Positions 35,641-44,432 of a stretch of DNA of 57,212 nt are shown piece by piece. Position 1 is the stretch's first letter. Each line of letters begins with the position of its first letter. The notes under the pieces are model-generated. The model was not told the origin of the DNA, searched no databases, and saw only the letters and a program-made list of their open reading frames with translations. The position numbers and the translations under genes are program-made. Source of the DNA: Polyangium jinanense (lineage in GTDB: Bacteria > Myxococcota > Polyangia > Polyangiales > Polyangiaceae); assembly GCF_028435365.1 (NCBI RefSeq), contig NZ_JAGTJJ010000066.1, forward strand, positions 1 through 57,212, written 5' to 3'.

Positions 35641-36999
35641 ATGCGCGAACGAATGCGTCTCTTCGATACGGCCCCTCGGCGCGTCACCCTCGCGGCGCTC
35701 TCCGTCGCCCTCCTCGCGCCCCTCGCGCCCTCCGCGTGCTCGGCGATCGGCGGCAGCACGGTGTTCGACGGGAATGGCGGCGATGGCGGCAGCGGCGGCA
35801 ATACGGGCCAGGGCGGCGCCGGCCAGGGCGGCACGGGCATGGGCGGCGACGATCTCGGGTTCGACGCCGGAAACCAGGGCGGCTCGGGCGGCGAGGGCGG
35901 CATCATCAACTGCGATCCCGGTGGCAGCGAGGACGACGTCGACGGCGACGGGTTCACCGAGACCGAGGGCGATTGCAACGATTGCGACAAGAACCGCAAC
36001 CCGAACGCCGTCGAGGTGCCGACCGAGCCTGGCAAGGAGGCGTTCGACGAGAACTGCGACGGGAGCATCGACGAGGTGGTCGTTTCCCTCTGCGACGACG
36101 GGCTCGCCATCGACAGCATGGAGCCCCTCGACGGGGCCCGCGCCGTCGAGCTCTGCAAGGTCTCGTCGGGCTTCGCCGATTGGGGCGTGGTCTCGGCGCA
36201 ATGGACCATGGCGGACGGCTCGCCGCCCCCGTTCGGGAGCGAGTTGAACTTCCACCTCGGCCACGGCCTGCTCAGCGGGTTCGGCCCCAACATCACGACC
36301 CGCAAGGGCAGCCGCGCGCTCGCGCTCTCCAGCGGCACCGCCCGCCAGCCCACGGATCCCGGATACCAACCGGTCAGCGGCTTCATCAAGGACTACATGG
36401 GCGGCCACCCGCAGGGCTTCCCCAAAGAGTCGCCCGCGTGCCCCGGCACGAGCAGCGGCGTGCCGTACGACGTCGTCGGGCTCGAGGTCGTGGTCCGCGT
36501 GCCCTCGAATGCCTATGGTTTCTCGTTCGACTTCAACTTCTACACCTACGAGTGGCCGCAGTACATCTGCAGCACGTACAACGACTTCTTCGTCGCGCTC
36601 CTCACGCCCATTCCGCCCGGGCAGAACGACGGCAACGTCTCCTTCGATAGCCAGGGCAACCCCGTCAGCGTCAACAACTCGCTGCTCGAGGTCTGCGGTT
36701 GTCCGGAAAACCCGCCGAATCCGTGCTCCGCGGGCGGGAAGATCTTCAACTGCAGCCTCGGCAACATCGATCTCATCGGCACCGGCTTCGGCTTCGACAC
36801 CAACGACGAAGGAGAGGACCACGGCTCGACCGGCTGGCTGAAGACCCAGGCCCCCGTCAAGCCCGGTGACCAGATCACGATCCGGTTCGCCGTCTACGAC
36901 TCGGGCGACGGCTCCCTCGACACGACGACCCTCGTCGACAACTGGCAGTGGATCGCGAAGCCCGGCACGACCGTCGGGACGGCGCCCATCCCCAAGTAA
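35641..36999 (+). CDS. Gly-tethered lipoprotein, MopE-like motif and choice-of-anchor-L-like domain
   Basis: A 452-residue lipoprotein (lipobox PSAC) with a Gly/Gln/Asp tether. Residues about 97-145 contain the MopE-type acidic motif (DVDGDGFTETEGDCNDCD, then NPNAVEVP and DENCDGSIDE), a family linked to metal or copper binding. The rest resembles the choice-of-anchor-L domain of myxobacterial secreted proteins (GFPKESPACPG, VRVPSNAYGFSFDFNFYTYEWPQYICSTYNDFFVALL, FDSQGNPVSVNNSLLEVC). AGGAG lies six bases before the ATG at 35641, 14 bp after the previous gene. Probably a surface protein of the same operon. Confidence 0.8.
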   Translation: MRERMRLFDTAPRRVTLAALSVALLAPLAPSACSAIGGSTVFDGNGGDGGSGGNTGQGGAGQGGTGMGGDDLGFDAGNQGGSGGEGGIINCDPGGSEDDVDGDGFTETEGDCNDCDKNRNPNAVEVPTEPGKEAFDENCDGSIDEVVVSLCDDGLAIDSMEPLDGARAVELCKVSSGFADWGVVSAQWTMADGSPPPFGSELNFHLGHGLLSGFGPNITTRKGSRALALSSGTARQPTDPGYQPVSGFIKDYMGGHPQGFPKESPACPGTSSGVPYDVVGLEVVVRVPSNAYGFSFDFNFYTYEWPQYICSTYNDFFVALLTPIPPGQNDGNVSFDSQGNPVSVNNSLLEVCGCPENPPNPCSAGGKIFNCSLGNIDLIGTGFGFDTNDEGEDHGSTGWLKTQAPVKPGDQITIRFAVYDSGDGSLDTTTLVDNWQWIAKPGTTVGTAPIPK

Positions 37000-37068
37000 A
37001 ACGAGTGGCGAACCGGAGGCGCATTGGGCCTCCCACGCGGCGGTCCTTCGCGCTACCATCCCCGGTCG

Positions 37069-38214
37069 ATGTCCCTGTCCCCGGCCGAGACCTTCGACCG
37101 ATACGTCATCGAGGAGCGCCTCGGGGAGGGCGCTGCCGGCGAGGTCTACCGCGCGCTGGACACGCGCCTCCGGCGCAAAGTTGCGCTCAAGGTGTTGCGT
37201 CGGGATCCCGAGATGGAGTCCGAAGCTTGGGACCGCAACGTTGCGCGGATGCTCCGCGAGGCGCGCTCCGCGGCCTCTCTCACGCACCCGAACATCGTCG
37301 CCATCTACGACGTCGGCGAGCACGAGGGCGTCCCGTTCATCGCGATGGAGCTCGTCGCCGGCAAGACGCTGCGCTCCTCGATCGGCCGCGACATCCCGCA
37401 AAGCGAGCGCATCGAGCTCCTCCTCCAGGTCGCGCTCGCGCTCGCCGCCGCGCACGCCGTGGGCGTCGTGCACCGTGACGTCAAGCCCGAGAACGTCATG
37501 GTTCGCGAGGACGGCGTGGCCAAGGTCCTCGATTTCGGCATCGCCCGCAGGCTCCCCGGCGCGCTCACGAACACGCAGGACAGCGGCGTCTCGCGTCTGT
37601 CGCGGCTCACCGGCGACGGCAGCATCGTCGGCACGCCCGCGTACATGGCCCCCGAGCAGCTCCTCGGCCACGAAATCGACGCGCGCGCCGATCAGTTCTC
37701 GTGGGGCGTCATGGCGTTCGAATTGCTCGCGGGCCGGCTGCCTTTCCGCACAGACGGCGGGGGCCTCGGGCTCGTGACGTCGATCCTGAACGACGAGCCG
37801 CGCCCGCTGGAGGACGCGCCGGAGGAGCTCGCCGCGATCGTTCAGCGCACGCTCGCGAAATCGCCGGATGAGCGATTCCCGTCGATGGAGGATCTCGTCG
37901 AGGCCGTCGCGGGCGTCGTGGCCTCGGTGCTCCCGCCGGCGCCGCCGGTGCGCAAGAAGATGTTGTCCTCGGGGATCCGGCTCGTCTACGCGCAGGCCCC
38001 GGAGGCGCTCGCGCCCGCGCCCGAGCCTCCGCCACAGCCAAGGGCGAACCCCATTTTGATCGTCGGCGCCGCGGCGCTCGCCGTGGGCCTCTTCATCGGC
38101 GGCGTGCTCTTTTTGCTCCAGCGCAGCCAGGAGACCGCGCCCGCCGCCACGCCCGCCGCCGCGCCCGCCGCCACGCCCCCCGGCGCGGCGACGAACGCGC
38201 CCTCGGGCCGCTGA
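37069..38214 (+). CDS. Membrane-anchored Ser/Thr protein kinase
   Basis: A 381-residue Hanks-type kinase. The P-loop GEGAAGEVY is followed by Lys41 (VALKVL), the catalytic loop HRDVKPEN (Asp137) and the magnesium site DFG (Asp155). VGTPAYMAPEQ is the activation-segment end. After the kinase domain (about 8-275) come a linker, one hydrophobic helix (about 327-352) and a Pro/Ala-rich exterior tail. No PASTA or sensor domain is present. The ATG at 37069 begins at MSLSPAETF; the longer frame to 37024 adds nothing. It converges on the HEAT-like lipoprotein gene with a 1-bp gap. Likely a regulator of nearby envelope genes, but targets are unknown. Confidence 0.92.
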   Translation: MSLSPAETFDRYVIEERLGEGAAGEVYRALDTRLRRKVALKVLRRDPEMESEAWDRNVARMLREARSAASLTHPNIVAIYDVGEHEGVPFIAMELVAGKTLRSSIGRDIPQSERIELLLQVALALAAAHAVGVVHRDVKPENVMVREDGVAKVLDFGIARRLPGALTNTQDSGVSRLSRLTGDGSIVGTPAYMAPEQLLGHEIDARADQFSWGVMAFELLAGRLPFRTDGGGLGLVTSILNDEPRPLEDAPEELAAIVQRTLAKSPDERFPSMEDLVEAVAGVVASVLPPAPPVRKKMLSSGIRLVYAQAPEALAPAPEPPPQPRANPILIVGAAALAVGLFIGGVLFLLQRSQETAPAATPAAAPAATPPGAATNAPSGR

Positions 38215-38215
38215 T

Positions 38216-39397
38216 TCAGGGTTTTTTCGTCGCGCTTGCCTTGGCCTTGTCGGCTTCGGCCGCCTTCGCCTTGTCATCCGCCGGCTTGCTCGCCTTGTCG
38301 ACGAGGTCCTTCGCGCGCCGCTTCACGAACACGTCCTTGTCGTTGTTCAGCCTATCCTCGAGCAGCGCCTTCCCGTCGGGGTCCTTCTCCGCGAGGAGCT
38401 CGAGCGCCCTGCCGCGTGCCATTCCGGTGTTCGCTTCGTTCTTGAGGATCGCGCGCGCCACGGCGAGCGCCCGCTTCTTTTGCGCGTCCGACGCCCCCGT
38501 TTGTCGGTGCAGGTAAAACAGCGCCGACGCCATCTGCGTCGACTTGATCGTCCCTTCCTTCGCGCGCTTCTCGATCTTGTCGAGCAGCGGATCCCACTCC
38601 GCCTTGCACCCGCCGCCTTGCGGGTAGAACGCGGTGAGATACGCCGCCTCGCCCGACACGTCGTCGGCCGCGTCGTCGACGAACCCGAGCCACATCTTGC
38701 ATGAATCCGCGGCGCGGCTCGGCGGCGTCCCCGTCCAGAAGGCCGACATCGCGGCCTTGCGCACGACCGCGTCCTTGTCGTTCGTCGCGATGTCCTTCAC
38801 GAACTCGTAGAGCGTCTCGCCGTTCGAGAACAGCATTCGCGCGAGCAGGCTCGTGCGCATCTGCTGCACCGCGTGGCCCTTCGCCATGACCTTGATCCGC
38901 TCGCCGAGTCCGGTGTCCGCGTGCTTGATCCCGCCGACGACCCCGCCGAGCTCCTGCGCCACGGTCTTGCTCGTCTCGCCCTCGGCCACCACGACGATGC
39001 GTTCCGCGAGGGCTTTGTCGTTGCGGAACACCTTTCCGCGCTGCGAGAGCGCGCGGCTGCCGAGCCAGCGCACCTGCTCGTTCGGATCCTCCAGGAAGCT
39101 CACGAACGTCGCGTCGGCCTTCCCCTCGCGGATGAGCTCGCTCTCGATGAGCGACTTCATCTCGGGGCACATCGAGTCGAACCCGTAGGAGCCCCACTTG
39201 CAGCCGAGCACCTTCTTCGCGAGCTCGACCACGGCGGCGTCGTTCCCGGCGGCCTCGATTCCCTTGGCGCTCGGCTTCGCCTCCGCGGGCGCCGCCGATC
39301 CGGCCGGATCCGGCCCCGACGAGCCCTTGCTGCACCCGAGCCCGAGCCCTGCGAGGAGCGCGATCGCGGCCATCGCGCGCGTTCGAACCAGTTTCAT
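38216..39397 (-). CDS. HEAT-repeat-like helical lipoprotein
   Basis: A 393-residue lipoprotein with lipobox LGLGC (Cys22) and a Ser/Pro/Ala linker. The mature part is almost all alpha-helical with HEAT-like pairs (EQVRWLGSRALSQRGK, KDAVVRKAAMSAFW, NDKDVFVKRRAKDLV), suggesting a helical solenoid for protein binding. A lysine/alanine-rich tail ends the protein. AGGAGGGG precedes the ATG. Of four to five cysteines, two lie in KVLGCKWGSYGFDSMC. It is probably a periplasm-facing scaffold. Confidence 0.75.
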   Translation of the reverse strand: MKLVRTRAMAAIALLAGLGLGCSKGSSGPDPAGSAAPAEAKPSAKGIEAAGNDAAVVELAKKVLGCKWGSYGFDSMCPEMKSLIESELIREGKADATFVSFLEDPNEQVRWLGSRALSQRGKVFRNDKALAERIVVVAEGETSKTVAQELGGVVGGIKHADTGLGERIKVMAKGHAVQQMRTSLLARMLFSNGETLYEFVKDIATNDKDAVVRKAAMSAFWTGTPPSRAADSCKMWLGFVDDAADDVSGEAAYLTAFYPQGGGCKAEWDPLLDKIEKRAKEGTIKSTQMASALFYLHRQTGASDAQKKRALAVARAILKNEANTGMARGRALELLAEKDPDGKALLEDRLNNDKDVFVKRRAKDLVDKASKPADDKAKAAEADKAKASATKKP

Positions 39398-39442
39398 GCC
39401 CCCTCCTTACCGCATTTTCGGTGGAGCGGGGGCAAACGCGCG

Positions 39443-39721
39443 TCAGGCCGCGGCTACCTTCTGCGCGACCTGCTTCGGCCGGCGGATCGGGGGCAGTTCC
39501 TTCGTCAGGAGCGCCGATCCGATCGCGAACCCTGCGAGCGACAGACGCAGCCGGAGCGCGTCCACGAGCCCTTCCTGGTGGAGGGCGCTCACGGTCTTGC
39601 GCACGTCGCCGCGGCGCACCTTGATGGCGAGCGCGAGCGTCTCGAGATCCATGGTGCGGCCCTCGGTCTGGGCCTCGGCGAGGGCACGGAGGATGTAGGG
39701 CGCGATGTCCTTGGGCGTCAT
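39443..39721 (-). CDS. Small winged-helix-like protein
   Basis: A 92-residue soluble protein read from the ATG at 39721 (the ATG at 39724 is equally possible). The first 60 residues (MTPKDIAPYILRALAEAQTEGRTMDLETLALAIKVRRGDVRKTVSALHQEGLVDAL) look like a winged helix-turn-helix, with a recognition-helix-like VRKTVSALHQEG and a wing (LRLRLSLAG). The C-terminus is basic and Pro-rich (PIRRPKQVAQK). It is a candidate transcription regulator, possibly of the divergent lipoprotein gene at 39932. Family match is by eye only. Confidence 0.6.
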   Translation of the reverse strand: MTPKDIAPYILRALAEAQTEGRTMDLETLALAIKVRRGDVRKTVSALHQEGLVDALRLRLSLAGFAIGSALLTKELPPIRRPKQVAQKVAAA

Positions 39722-39931
39722 CATGATGATCGCACCCTACCTCCTGTGCTGAACGTGTGCACAGTTTGTGGACGTGATTTTTTGTTCAGGTCTTCACGGT
39801 GGCCCTCATCACCAAACCTGAGCCCCCATCCCATGTTGCGTGACGCGGGGGGAGGGCATTCCGTGATATCCTCGCCCCTCCCTTTTCGCGAGCGCTCTTT
39901 TTTGGGGCTCTTGCACACTGGAGGACTTCGC

Positions 39932-41659
39932 ATGAAATCGAATCGCTTGTGGGGACCGAAGCTCGCCGCATTTTCTTTTCTGGCGCTGACCGGTCTCGTG
40001 GCTTGTGGAGGCGATGGCGACGGGTCCGGGGGATCGGGCGCGAACGGCGGATCCGGGGGCCAGGCGGGCGCGGGCGGGCAGGGCGGCGAGGGCGGCGAGG
40101 GCGGCTCCGGCGGGATGGGAGGCGAAGGCGGCGCGGGCGGTGCAGGAGGCACGGGCGGCGGGGGCGGCGCCGGAGGCGCGGGCGGCGGCGGCATGAACGG
40201 TTTTGCGGCGGTGGTGATGCCGTCGAGCCGCGCCGTGCTCGAGGCCGACAATGGCGGCTCGTTTTCGGCCGGCTGCGGCGTACAAAAAGACGGAATCGCG
40301 TATGGCGGTCCGTTCACCTCGACGGTGACCATCTCCCCGCAGGCGGGCGTCGTCGAAAACGGCGGCAAGTACACGTTCGCCGAGGCGGGCATCTTCACGG
40401 TGGGCTGCGAGGTCGTGGTCGAAGGACAAACCGTCACGGCCGAGACACGCGTCTCCGTGCTGAACGAGGCCATTGCGCCGCTGCTCGCGAAGGCGGGCGC
40501 GGGCCTTTCGGGCGTCCAGAATGGCGTGCATGCGGTCATCGCGGCGAACGGCGGCTCCGATCAAGTGCTGAAGGACGCGGTCCTCGCGCTCGACGCGAGC
40601 CTTGTGGACCTCGACCCGCTCCATTACGCCGAGCTCGCCGACGTCCTGCGCAAGATCCCCGGCGATTATCCCACGACCGCCGAGCTCACGGCGGCGGGCG
40701 TCGCGAAGAGCCCGGACGACGATTCCGTCGCCGCCGACATGGATGCGCTCGGGTCCGCGCTCGCCGACCTCCGGACCACGATTGCCTCGATCGACCCGAG
40801 TGCGCCGAAGGCCGGGGACGAGGCCGCGCTCGCGGCGAAGAGCGCCGCCGTCGAGTCCGCCGTGCAGAAGTTTGTCGCGCTCGAACCCACGGCGCACGGC
40901 GTGATCGCCACCAGGACGAAGTTTGCCGCGCTCGTCCGCGATCAGATTGCGCCCACGGGCCGCTCTGTGGGGCAGCTCGTCAGCGCCCTTGCGAAGGCCG
41001 AGGCCGCGCCCGTTTTCATGGCCAAGGCTCCGGGCAACGACGAGAAGCTCGGCGGCGGCGCGAGCCATTTCGGCTTCTTGAGCCTCACGCTCGGCATGTT
41101 CAATCAGAACATGATCCAGATGCAGATGATCGACAAGATGTATGGCAAATGGATCGAGGCCATCGACAAGAGCCTCAACAACCTGATCCTCATTCAGGCG
41201 ATCGATTACCTCCTCCCGCCGAACCCCGAGGGGCCGGTCATCGAGATGATGTACGCGAGCTCCAGCATGGGCTTCTCGAAGGTCGGATACGATACCTGGG
41301 TCCACGGCCACGGCTTCAACTCGGACCCGAACTTCAACATCTTCATCATCATCGGCGAGGGCTGGCAGACGATCGCCGAGAGCGTCTTCACGGCCTGCGG
41401 CGTGGGCGAGGCGAACACGCTCCCGGAGATGGTGGACACGGTCGAGCAATGCATCAAAGACGTCACGGAGGCCGCGCAGAACAGCCTCCCGACGAACTCG
41501 ATGGAGGTCATCGAGCCGGGCTTGCTCGCCGATCAGGACATCCACATGGGCGCGTTCCCGGAGGCCTGCTCGAGCGCGATTCCCCTGGCCATCGGCATCA
41601 TCCCGGTGAACCTCGCCACGGGCCGTGGACCGGTTTACAAGTCGAACTGCATCAAGTGA
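39932..41659 (+). CDS. Gly-tethered lipoprotein, unknown domain
   Basis: A 575-residue exported lipoprotein: lipobox LVAC, a Gly-rich tether (about 25-90), then a beta-sandwich-like stretch with one pair of Cys (SFSAGCGV, VGCEVVV) and a mostly helical C-terminal domain with a hydrophobic section (LGMFNQNMIQMQMIDKMYGKWIEAIDK) and a final Cys pair (EACSSA, KSNCIK). GGAGG sits seven bases before the ATG. The upstream part of the open frame is antisense to the HEAT-like gene and is rejected. I do not recognise the domain, and no catalytic motif is visible. Confidence 0.75.
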   Translation: MKSNRLWGPKLAAFSFLALTGLVACGGDGDGSGGSGANGGSGGQAGAGGQGGEGGEGGSGGMGGEGGAGGAGGTGGGGGAGGAGGGGMNGFAAVVMPSSRAVLEADNGGSFSAGCGVQKDGIAYGGPFTSTVTISPQAGVVENGGKYTFAEAGIFTVGCEVVVEGQTVTAETRVSVLNEAIAPLLAKAGAGLSGVQNGVHAVIAANGGSDQVLKDAVLALDASLVDLDPLHYAELADVLRKIPGDYPTTAELTAAGVAKSPDDDSVAADMDALGSALADLRTTIASIDPSAPKAGDEAALAAKSAAVESAVQKFVALEPTAHGVIATRTKFAALVRDQIAPTGRSVGQLVSALAKAEAAPVFMAKAPGNDEKLGGGASHFGFLSLTLGMFNQNMIQMQMIDKMYGKWIEAIDKSLNNLILIQAIDYLLPPNPEGPVIEMMYASSSMGFSKVGYDTWVHGHGFNSDPNFNIFIIIGEGWQTIAESVFTACGVGEANTLPEMVDTVEQCIKDVTEAAQNSLPTNSMEVIEPGLLADQDIHMGAFPEACSSAIPLAIGIIPVNLATGRGPVYKSNCIK

Positions 41660-41755
41660 CGTAATGCCTCGCGCCCGAGCGCCCGCGCCTCCTCGGCGAT
41701 GCGGCGCTCGGGCGTGAGGCCGCGGGCGTCATCGGCAGGAAGGAAAGGGATTTCC

Positions 41756-42751
41756 ATGAAATGGGGACGGCTTTCGTTGGGCCCGCTGCTCGCCTTCACG
41801 GGGTGCGTGCAGATCCTGGGGGGCGACAACGATTACAGCGCCGGGCACGCAGGAGAAGGCGGCGGCGCCGGCATGGGCGGGAGCAGCAGCGGAAGCGGAG
41901 GCGGAAGCAGCAGCGGAAGCAGTAGCGGAAGCAGTAGCGGAAGCGGAGGCAGCGCCGGTGCCGGCGGGTCGGGCGGGATGGGCGGATCGGGCGGGGCAGG
42001 GGAGGCATGTCCCACGACCGGCGGGCCGATGGTGCTCGTGCAGGGGCCCACGGGGGCTTATTGCATCGACGCGACCGAGGTGACGAGCCTGCAGTATTCG
42101 GAGTGGCTCCTGACGAACCCGATACCGAACAGCCAAGATCCCGCGTGCGGCTGGAAAACCACGTATGTACCGCGGTCGAGCGGCAATCAGTGCAACGCGA
42201 GCCATTACGATCCCATTGGAAAGCCAACCTACCCCGTGGCCTGCGTCGACTGGTGCGATGCACGCGCGTTCTGCGAGGGCGTGGGCAAGCGCCTGTGCGG
42301 CGGGTTCGGCGACTCGCCGCTCGGCTATGACGAGTTCAACGATCCCACGAAGAGCGAGTGGACGTACGCCTGCTCCAACAAAGGGGAGACGAACTATCCG
42401 TACGGCGATGACTACCAACAGGCCAGGTGCGTCGACGATCACTTCGACGGCATCCTGAACGCCGGCAACGGCAATCCCGAGCCGGTCAAGGCCGCCACGA
42501 ACTGCAAGGGCAGCGGCAGCTTCTCGGGCCTCTTCGACATGTCCGGAAACGTCTGGGAGTGGGAGGACTCTTGCCGGCCCGCCGACAACGCCGCCGATCC
42601 CAAGGATGATCAGTGCCGGGATCGAGGCGGCTCGTTCTGGGACACGGAGAATTACCTCTCCTGCGTGTCTCCGTCGGTGGATCGCAGGCGAGATCACTAC
42701 AACAAGAACACCGGTTTCCGCTGCTGCGCCGATCCCCTCCCGGCCCCCTGA
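41756..42751 (+). CDS. Gly/Ser-tethered SUMF1-like lipoprotein, copy 1
   Basis: A 331-residue lipoprotein with lipobox FTGC and a tether of Gly/Ser repeats (12-15-bp DNA repeats at about 41880-41960). The C-terminal 230 residues match the SUMF1/formylglycine-generating-enzyme fold: YCIDATEVTSLQY, CVDWCDARAFC, GKRLC, DMSGNVWEWEDSC, RDRGGSFWD and GFRCCAD. The GGSF box, where FGE has a cysteine followed by a second cysteine, here reads GGSFWDTENYLSC, so both catalytic Cys positions appear substituted. A Cys-rich, disulfide-stabilised, non-catalytic role is likely. AAGGAAAGGG precedes the ATG. About 80% identical over the domain to the next gene. Confidence 0.85.
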   Translation: MKWGRLSLGPLLAFTGCVQILGGDNDYSAGHAGEGGGAGMGGSSSGSGGGSSSGSSSGSSSGSGGSAGAGGSGGMGGSGGAGEACPTTGGPMVLVQGPTGAYCIDATEVTSLQYSEWLLTNPIPNSQDPACGWKTTYVPRSSGNQCNASHYDPIGKPTYPVACVDWCDARAFCEGVGKRLCGGFGDSPLGYDEFNDPTKSEWTYACSNKGETNYPYGDDYQQARCVDDHFDGILNAGNGNPEPVKAATNCKGSGSFSGLFDMSGNVWEWEDSCRPADNAADPKDDQCRDRGGSFWDTENYLSCVSPSVDRRRDHYNKNTGFRCCADPLPAP

Positions 42752-42874
42752 ACCCGCGCGGATCCCGCCTCACATTCCGCCGCCCATCTTCAATTTTACG
42801 CCGTCATTCGAACGACCGCTCCTCCCCTTTCGCCCATTTCAGTATGTCGTCGCTCCGTGGTAAACGTATGTTCC

Positions 42875-43909
42875 ATGGGACGCACCTCTCTTTTTCTCGT
42901 CGGCGTGTTCTTCATTCCCGTCCTCGGTTGTGCGCTCGATACAAATGGCGCGAACCCCGTCCCCGGCGGCGGCGGACAAGCGGGCAGCGGCGCGAGCGGG
43001 GGCACGGGGGGCGCGAGCTCGAGCAGCGGAAGCGCAGGCACGGGCGGCGTCGGCGGGACGGGCGGCGTCGGCGGCGCCGGTGGAATGGGCGCCGCGGGCG
43101 GCGCCGGTGGAATGGGCGGCGCGGGCGGCCAGGGGGGCGGGGGTGGCGGCGGCCCGACGTGCCCGATCACCAGCACGCCGATGGTGCTCGTCGAGGGCCC
43201 TACGGGTCCCTATTGCATCGACGCGACCGAGGTCACGAGCCTGCAGTATTCGAAGTGGCTCGAGACGAACCCGACGCCGAACAACCAGGACCCCGTTTGC
43301 AGCTGGAAAACCACGTACGTCCCGCGCGCGAGCGGCAACCAGTGCAATTCGAGCCATTACGATCCGATGGGTAAGCCCAACCATCCTGTGGCCTGCGTCG
43401 ACTGGTGTGACGCGCGCGCCTTCTGCGCGGCTGTGGGCAAGCGCCTTTGCGGCGGGTTCGGGGACCAGCAGCTCGACTATGACGAGTACAACGATTCCAC
43501 GAAGAGCGAGTGGACGTACGCCTGCTCCAACAAAGGGGAGAGGAACTATCCGTACGGCGACGAATACCAGCAGGAGAGGTGCGTCGACGACCACTTCGAC
43601 GGCACCCTGAACGCCGGCAACGGCAATCCCGAGGCGGTCAAGGCCGCCACGAACTGCAAGGGCGGCGGCGACTTCTCGGGCCTCTTCGACATGTCCGGCA
43701 ACGTCTGGGAGTGGGAGGACTCCTGCAAGCCCGACGGACATCCCAACGATCCCAAGGACGATCAGTGCCGGGATCGCGGCGGTTCGTTCTGGGATCTGGA
43801 GGAATACCTGTCCTGCACGTCCGACACGGTCGAGCGCAGGCGCGATGCGTTCAACAAGAACCTCGGCATTCGCTGCTGCGCCGACCCCATCGGGCTCGGA
43901 AATCCCTGA
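42875..43909 (+). CDS. Gly-tethered SUMF1-like lipoprotein, copy 2
   Basis: A 344-residue paralogue of the preceding gene, separated from it by about 120 bp. It has lipobox PVLGC, then a Gly/Ser/Ala tether and the SUMF1-like domain (YCIDATEVTSLQY, CVDWCDARAFC, GKRLCGGFG, DMSGNVWEWEDSC, RDRGGSFWDLEEYLSC). As in copy 1 the FGE cysteines are not at their expected places. Most cysteines are identical between the copies, whereas the tether sequences differ, so the domain was duplicated under constraint and the tethers drifted. The gene ends just before a strong bidirectional hairpin. Confidence 0.85.
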   Translation: MGRTSLFLVGVFFIPVLGCALDTNGANPVPGGGGQAGSGASGGTGGASSSSGSAGTGGVGGTGGVGGAGGMGAAGGAGGMGGAGGQGGGGGGGPTCPITSTPMVLVEGPTGPYCIDATEVTSLQYSKWLETNPTPNNQDPVCSWKTTYVPRASGNQCNSSHYDPMGKPNHPVACVDWCDARAFCAAVGKRLCGGFGDQQLDYDEYNDSTKSEWTYACSNKGERNYPYGDEYQQERCVDDHFDGTLNAGNGNPEAVKAATNCKGGGDFSGLFDMSGNVWEWEDSCKPDGHPNDPKDDQCRDRGGSFWDLEEYLSCTSDTVERRRDAFNKNLGIRCCADPIGLGNP

Positions 43910-43919
43910 CCGACAAAAA

Positions 43920-43979
43920 GGAGCAAGGGACACCTCGGGGGAGCGAATGGGGGCGCTCCTCCGAGGTGTCCCTTGTTCC
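43920..43979 (-). terminator. Long bidirectional hairpin with T5 tail (minus)
   Basis: Two 26-nt arms (43920-43945 and 43954-43979) pair almost perfectly around an 8-nt loop, with one G/T wobble and one mismatch. On the minus strand a TTTTT run follows directly, making it an intrinsic terminator for the receiver gene; the SUMF1-like gene on the plus strand ends 10 bp away, so it probably serves both. Confidence 0.85.
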
Positions 43980-43988
43980 GTGCTTTCT

Positions 43989-44357
43989 TCAGGCCGCGAC
44001 TGTCAGCTTCGAGCGCAGGTAGCGGGACACCTCGTCGAGCTCGTAGGGCTTCGGGACGAACCCGATCGCGCCGCACTCGGTCCGTTCGAGCTGGCGTTGC
44101 GAGAGTGGATACGCGCTCGTGAGAATGATGCGAGCCCGCGGGAACCCGTGGCGGATCTCCCGGGCCAGATCCAGGCCATTGAGCTCGGGGATCATGAGAT
44201 CGACCATCACCACGTCATACCCTTGCCTGTCGTCGAGGTGGTGTTTGACCTCCTCGGCGGACGTGGCGAGGGCGACCTGGTAGCCTTCGAGGCGCAGAGC
44301 CAGCGACAGAGATCGACGCTGAGTACTTTCGCTGTCCACGATGAGCACGCTGGGCAT
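43989..44357 (-). CDS. Stand-alone CheY-like response regulator
   Basis: A 122-residue single receiver domain. Phospho-acceptor Asp53 (VMVDLMIPELNG), acidic-pocket Asp8 (VLIVDSES; the usual second acidic residue is Ser9), Thr80/Ser81 (ILTSAY) and Lys103 (FVPKPYE) match the receiver pattern. No output domain. GGGAGGTGAG just upstream is a strong ribosome site. It may receive phosphate from a hybrid kinase; the one at 1177 is far away. Flanked by two related T5 terminators, so it is probably monocistronic. Confidence 0.9.
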   Translation of the reverse strand: MPSVLIVDSESTQRRSLSLALRLEGYQVALATSAEEVKHHLDDRQGYDVVMVDLMIPELNGLDLAREIRHGFPRARIILTSAYPLSQRQLERTECGAIGFVPKPYELDEVSRYLRSKLTVAA

Positions 44358-44388
44358 GTCTCACCTCCCTCCCGTCGGGCACGAAAAA

Positions 44389-44432
44389 GGAACGAGGGAC
44401 GTACTAGCAAGGGCCAGGCCAACCCTCGTTCC
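44389..44432 (-). terminator. Intrinsic terminator after the M16 pair
   Basis: GGAACGAGGG and CCCTCGTTCC form a 10-bp perfect stem with a 24-nt loop; on the minus strand TTTTT follows. It lies past the second M16 gene. The outer sequence (AAAAAGGARCRAGGGAC and CCTYGTTCCG) matches the terminator at 43920-43979, so both come from one ancestral element. Confidence 0.7.

Noticed and set aside
35461..38277. 938-residue minus-strand open frame
   Set aside because: Antisense to two lipoprotein genes and a kinase with intact catalytic residues.
38873..39931. Long upstream extension of the lipoprotein frame beginning at 38873
   Set aside because: Antisense to the HEAT-like gene; GGAGG and the signal peptide mark the start at 39932.
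41756..43909. SUMF1-like pair considered as active sulfatase-modifying enzymes
   Set aside because: The GGSF box lacks the two catalytic cysteines by eye alignment, the proteins are tethered lipoproteins, and no sulfatase gene is nearby.
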